From NCBI GenBank assembly GCA_963611755.1, contig CAVDTK010000125.1, forward strand, positions 1 through 6,903: a DNA stretch of 6,903 nt, written 5' to 3'. Shown in pieces: positions 5,355 through 6,903 of the stretch. The first letter of the stretch is position 1. Every line of letters begins with the position of its first letter. The translations under genes and the position numbers were made by a program. The notes under the pieces are model-generated. The model did not search any database, had not been told where the DNA came from, and saw nothing but the letters and a program-made list of their open reading frames with translations. The stretch comes from Paratractidigestivibacter sp963611755. GTDB lineage: Bacteria > Actinomycetota > Coriobacteriia > Coriobacteriales > Atopobiaceae.

Positions 5355-6903
5355 CTAGTCCTCGTAAGAGGAGGCCTCACGGCCGTAGTAGGCGTCCAGG
5401 TAGAGCTCCTTGATCTCGGAGATCAGGGGGTAACGCGGGTTGGCGCCGGTGCACTGGTCGTTGAAGGCGTTCTCGGACATCTCGTCGAGAGTGTCCAGGA
5501 AGTACTTCTCGTCCACGCCGAAGTCGGCGATGGTCTTCTTGACGCCCACGTGCTCCTTGAGCTCCTCGATCTTGGCGACGAACTTGTCGAAGATCTCCTG
5601 GTCGGTCTTGCCGGTCACGCCGCAGAACTTGGCGCACTCGACATAGCGGCCCAGGGTCTTGGGGTGGTCGTACTGCGGGAAGGTGCCCATCTTGGAGGGA
5701 CGCTCGGCCGCGTTGTAGCGCATGACGCGGGTGAGGATGACGGCGTTGGCCCAGCCGTGCGGGATGTGGTGGTAAGCGCCCAGCTTGTGAGCCATCGAGT
5801 GGTTGACGCCCAGGAAGGCGTTGGCGAAGGCGATGCCGGCCATGCAGGAGGCGTTGGCCATGTGGTCGCGGGCCTCGACGTCGTTGGGGTTGTCGTAGGC
5901 GCGGGGCAGGTACTCGAAGACGAGCTTCATGGCGCGAAGGGCAAGGCCGTCGGTGTAGTCGGAGGCCATGACCGAGACGTAGGCCTCAAGGGCGTGGGTG
6001 AGCACGTCGACGCCGGAGGCGGAGGTCAGGCCCTTGGGCTGGGTCATCATGTTGTCGGTGTCGACGATGGCCATGTTGGGCATGAGCTGGTAGTCGGCGA
6101 GCGGCCACTTGGTGCCGGTCTCGGCGTCGGTGATGATGGAGAACGGGGTGACCTCGGAACCGGTGCCGGAGGAGGTGGGGATGGCCACGAAGAAGGCCTT
6201 CACGCCGCTCTGAGGATAGGTGTAGACGCGCTTGCGGATATCCATGAAGTCCATGGCCATATCCTCAAACTTCTCCTCGGGGTGCTCATACATGGTCCAC
6301 ATGATCTTGCCGGCGTCCATGGCCGAGCCGCCGCCGATGGCGATGATGCAGTCGGGCTCGAAGGCGCGAAGCTGCTCCAGGCCCTTCAGGCAGTCCTGCA
6401 GCTTGGGGTCGGGCGAGATGGACCAGAAGGAGGTGTGGACGATGCCCTGCTCGTCGAGGGAGGCCTCGATCTTCTTGGTGAAGCCGGAGGTGTAGAGGAA
6501 GGAGTCGGTCACGATGAACGCGCGCTTCTTGCCGTAGACCTCGCCGAGCTCCTTGAGGGCGACGGGCATGCAGCCCTTCTTGAAGAAGATCTTCTCGGGG
6601 GTACGGAACCAGAGCATGTTCTCACGCCTCTCTGCGACAGACTTGTAGTTGAGCAGGTGCTGGGGGCCGACGTTGCCGGAGACGGAGTTGCCGCCCCAGG
6701 AGCCGCAGCCCAGCGTGAGGGAGGGAGCCATCTTGAAGTTGTAAAGGTCGCCGATGCCACCCTGCGAAGACGGGGTGTTGATGAGCACGCGGCAGGTCTT
6801 CATGGCCTCGTAGTGCTTCTGGATCTTCTCCTTCTCGTTGACGTTGACGTAGAGGGAGGAGGTGTGGCCGTAGCCGCCGTCGGCGACCAGGCGCTCGGCC
6901 TTG
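5355..6903 (-). CDS. adhE: Bifunctional aldehyde-alcohol dehydrogenase AdhE, C-terminal part
   Basis: AdhE converts acetyl-CoA to acetaldehyde and then ethanol, using two NADH, in anaerobic fermentation. About 515 codons are visible (frame open through 6902); full AdhE is about 870 residues, so the start and most of the aldehyde dehydrogenase half lie beyond the right edge. The visible part begins in that half (GGYGHTSSLYVNV, then RVLINTPSSQGGIGDLYNFK and GSWGGNS), crosses the linker (NMLWFRTPEKIFFKKG) and covers the whole iron-dependent alcohol dehydrogenase domain. That domain has the NAD-binding GGGSAMDAGK (about 6335-6306) and iron ligands matching E. coli D653, H657, H723 and H737: Asp and His of GVDVLTHALEA (6008-6006 and 5996-5994), His of NHSMAH (5801-5799) and His of IPHG (5759-5757). 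The ATG at 6803 is internal: homology continues upstream of it. The enzyme normally forms long helical spirosomes. It is followed by its own terminator. Confidence 0.96.
   Translation of the reverse strand, partial: KAERLVADGGYGHTSSLYVNVNEKEKIQKHYEAMKTCRVLINTPSSQGGIGDLYNFKMAPSLTLGCGSWGGNSVSGNVGPQHLLNYKSVAERRENMLWFRTPEKIFFKKGCMPVALKELGEVYGKKRAFIVTDSFLYTSGFTKKIEASLDEQGIVHTSFWSISPDPKLQDCLKGLEQLRAFEPDCIIAIGGGSAMDAGKIMWTMYEHPEEKFEDMAMDFMDIRKRVYTYPQSGVKAFFVAIPTSSGTGSEVTPFSIITDAETGTKWPLADYQLMPNMAIVDTDNMMTQPKGLTSASGVDVLTHALEAYVSVMASDYTDGLALRAMKLVFEYLPRAYDNPNDVEARDHMANASCMAGIAFANAFLGVNHSMAHKLGAYHHIPHGWANAVILTRVMRYNAAERPSKMGTFPQYDHPKTLGRYVECAKFCGVTGKTDQEIFDKFVAKIEELKEHVGVKKTIADFGVDEKYFLDTLDEMSENAFNDQCTGANPRYPLISEIKELYLDAYYGREASSYED

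Noticed and set aside
6801..6803. The ATG at 6803 as the start of a stand-alone iron alcohol dehydrogenase
   Set aside because: The same frame continues upstream to the window edge with AdhE aldehyde-dehydrogenase sequence (GGYGHTSSLYVNV), so this Met is internal to bifunctional AdhE.
1..6903. A hidden defence, mobile or secondary-metabolite system
   Set aside because: All long frames are accounted for by housekeeping or unknown single genes. No transposase, integrase, nuclease, toxin-antitoxin pair, reverse transcriptase, tRNA-linked attachment site or array was found, and base composition is even across the window.

Overview
This window looks like an ordinary stretch of chromosome from a GC-rich, anaerobic, fermentative bacterium. 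The codons favour G or C in the third position. The mix of a bacterial acyl-ACP thioesterase, a Bacillus/phage-type thymidylate synthase, a clostridial-looking dihydrofolate reductase, a lipoprotein with a Gram-positive-style lipobox, and a bifunctional AdhE fits the Coriobacteriia (Collinsella/Olsenella type). That placement is an inference from gene content and composition, not from a marker gene.

Layout, left to right. (1) Positions 1-964, minus strand: a Gfo/Idh/MocA-family oxidoreductase, cut by the left edge just short of its C-terminus. (2) Positions 965-1066: a short divergent promoter region. (3) Positions 1067-3656, plus strand: a compact four-gene run of acyl-ACP thioesterase, MutT-like Nudix hydrolase, thymidylate synthase (thyA) and dihydrofolate reductase (folA), with gaps of 6, 18 and 43 bases. 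(4) Positions 3675-4385, minus strand: an uncharacterised secreted lipoprotein, convergent with folA across only 17 or 18 bases. (5) Positions 4407-4445: a strong intrinsic terminator for the next gene upstream, placed almost against the lipoprotein start. (6) Positions 4476-5246, minus strand: an APH/choline-kinase-fold phosphotransferase. (7) Positions 5310-5342: a terminator hairpin. (8) Positions 5355-6903, minus strand: the C-terminal part of adhE, cut by the right edge.

How the genes fit together. ThyA makes dTMP and turns methylene-tetrahydrofolate into dihydrofolate, which FolA reduces back, so thyA-folA is a complete thymidylate cycle. The MutT-like enzyme just upstream would clean oxidised dGTP from the same nucleotide pool. 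The thioesterase at the head of the run is the odd member and belongs to fatty-acid metabolism. AdhE (acetyl-CoA to ethanol, regenerating NAD+) points to fermentation. The lipoprotein, the phosphotransferase and the oxidoreductase have unknown substrates.

I found no tRNA, rRNA, CRISPR array, insertion sequence, integrase or attachment site, and no clear sign of a new defence or mobile system. The more interesting points are the terminator/attenuator-like hairpin next to the lipoprotein gene, the missing acidic residue in the thioesterase active site, and the mixed make-up of the thymidylate operon.
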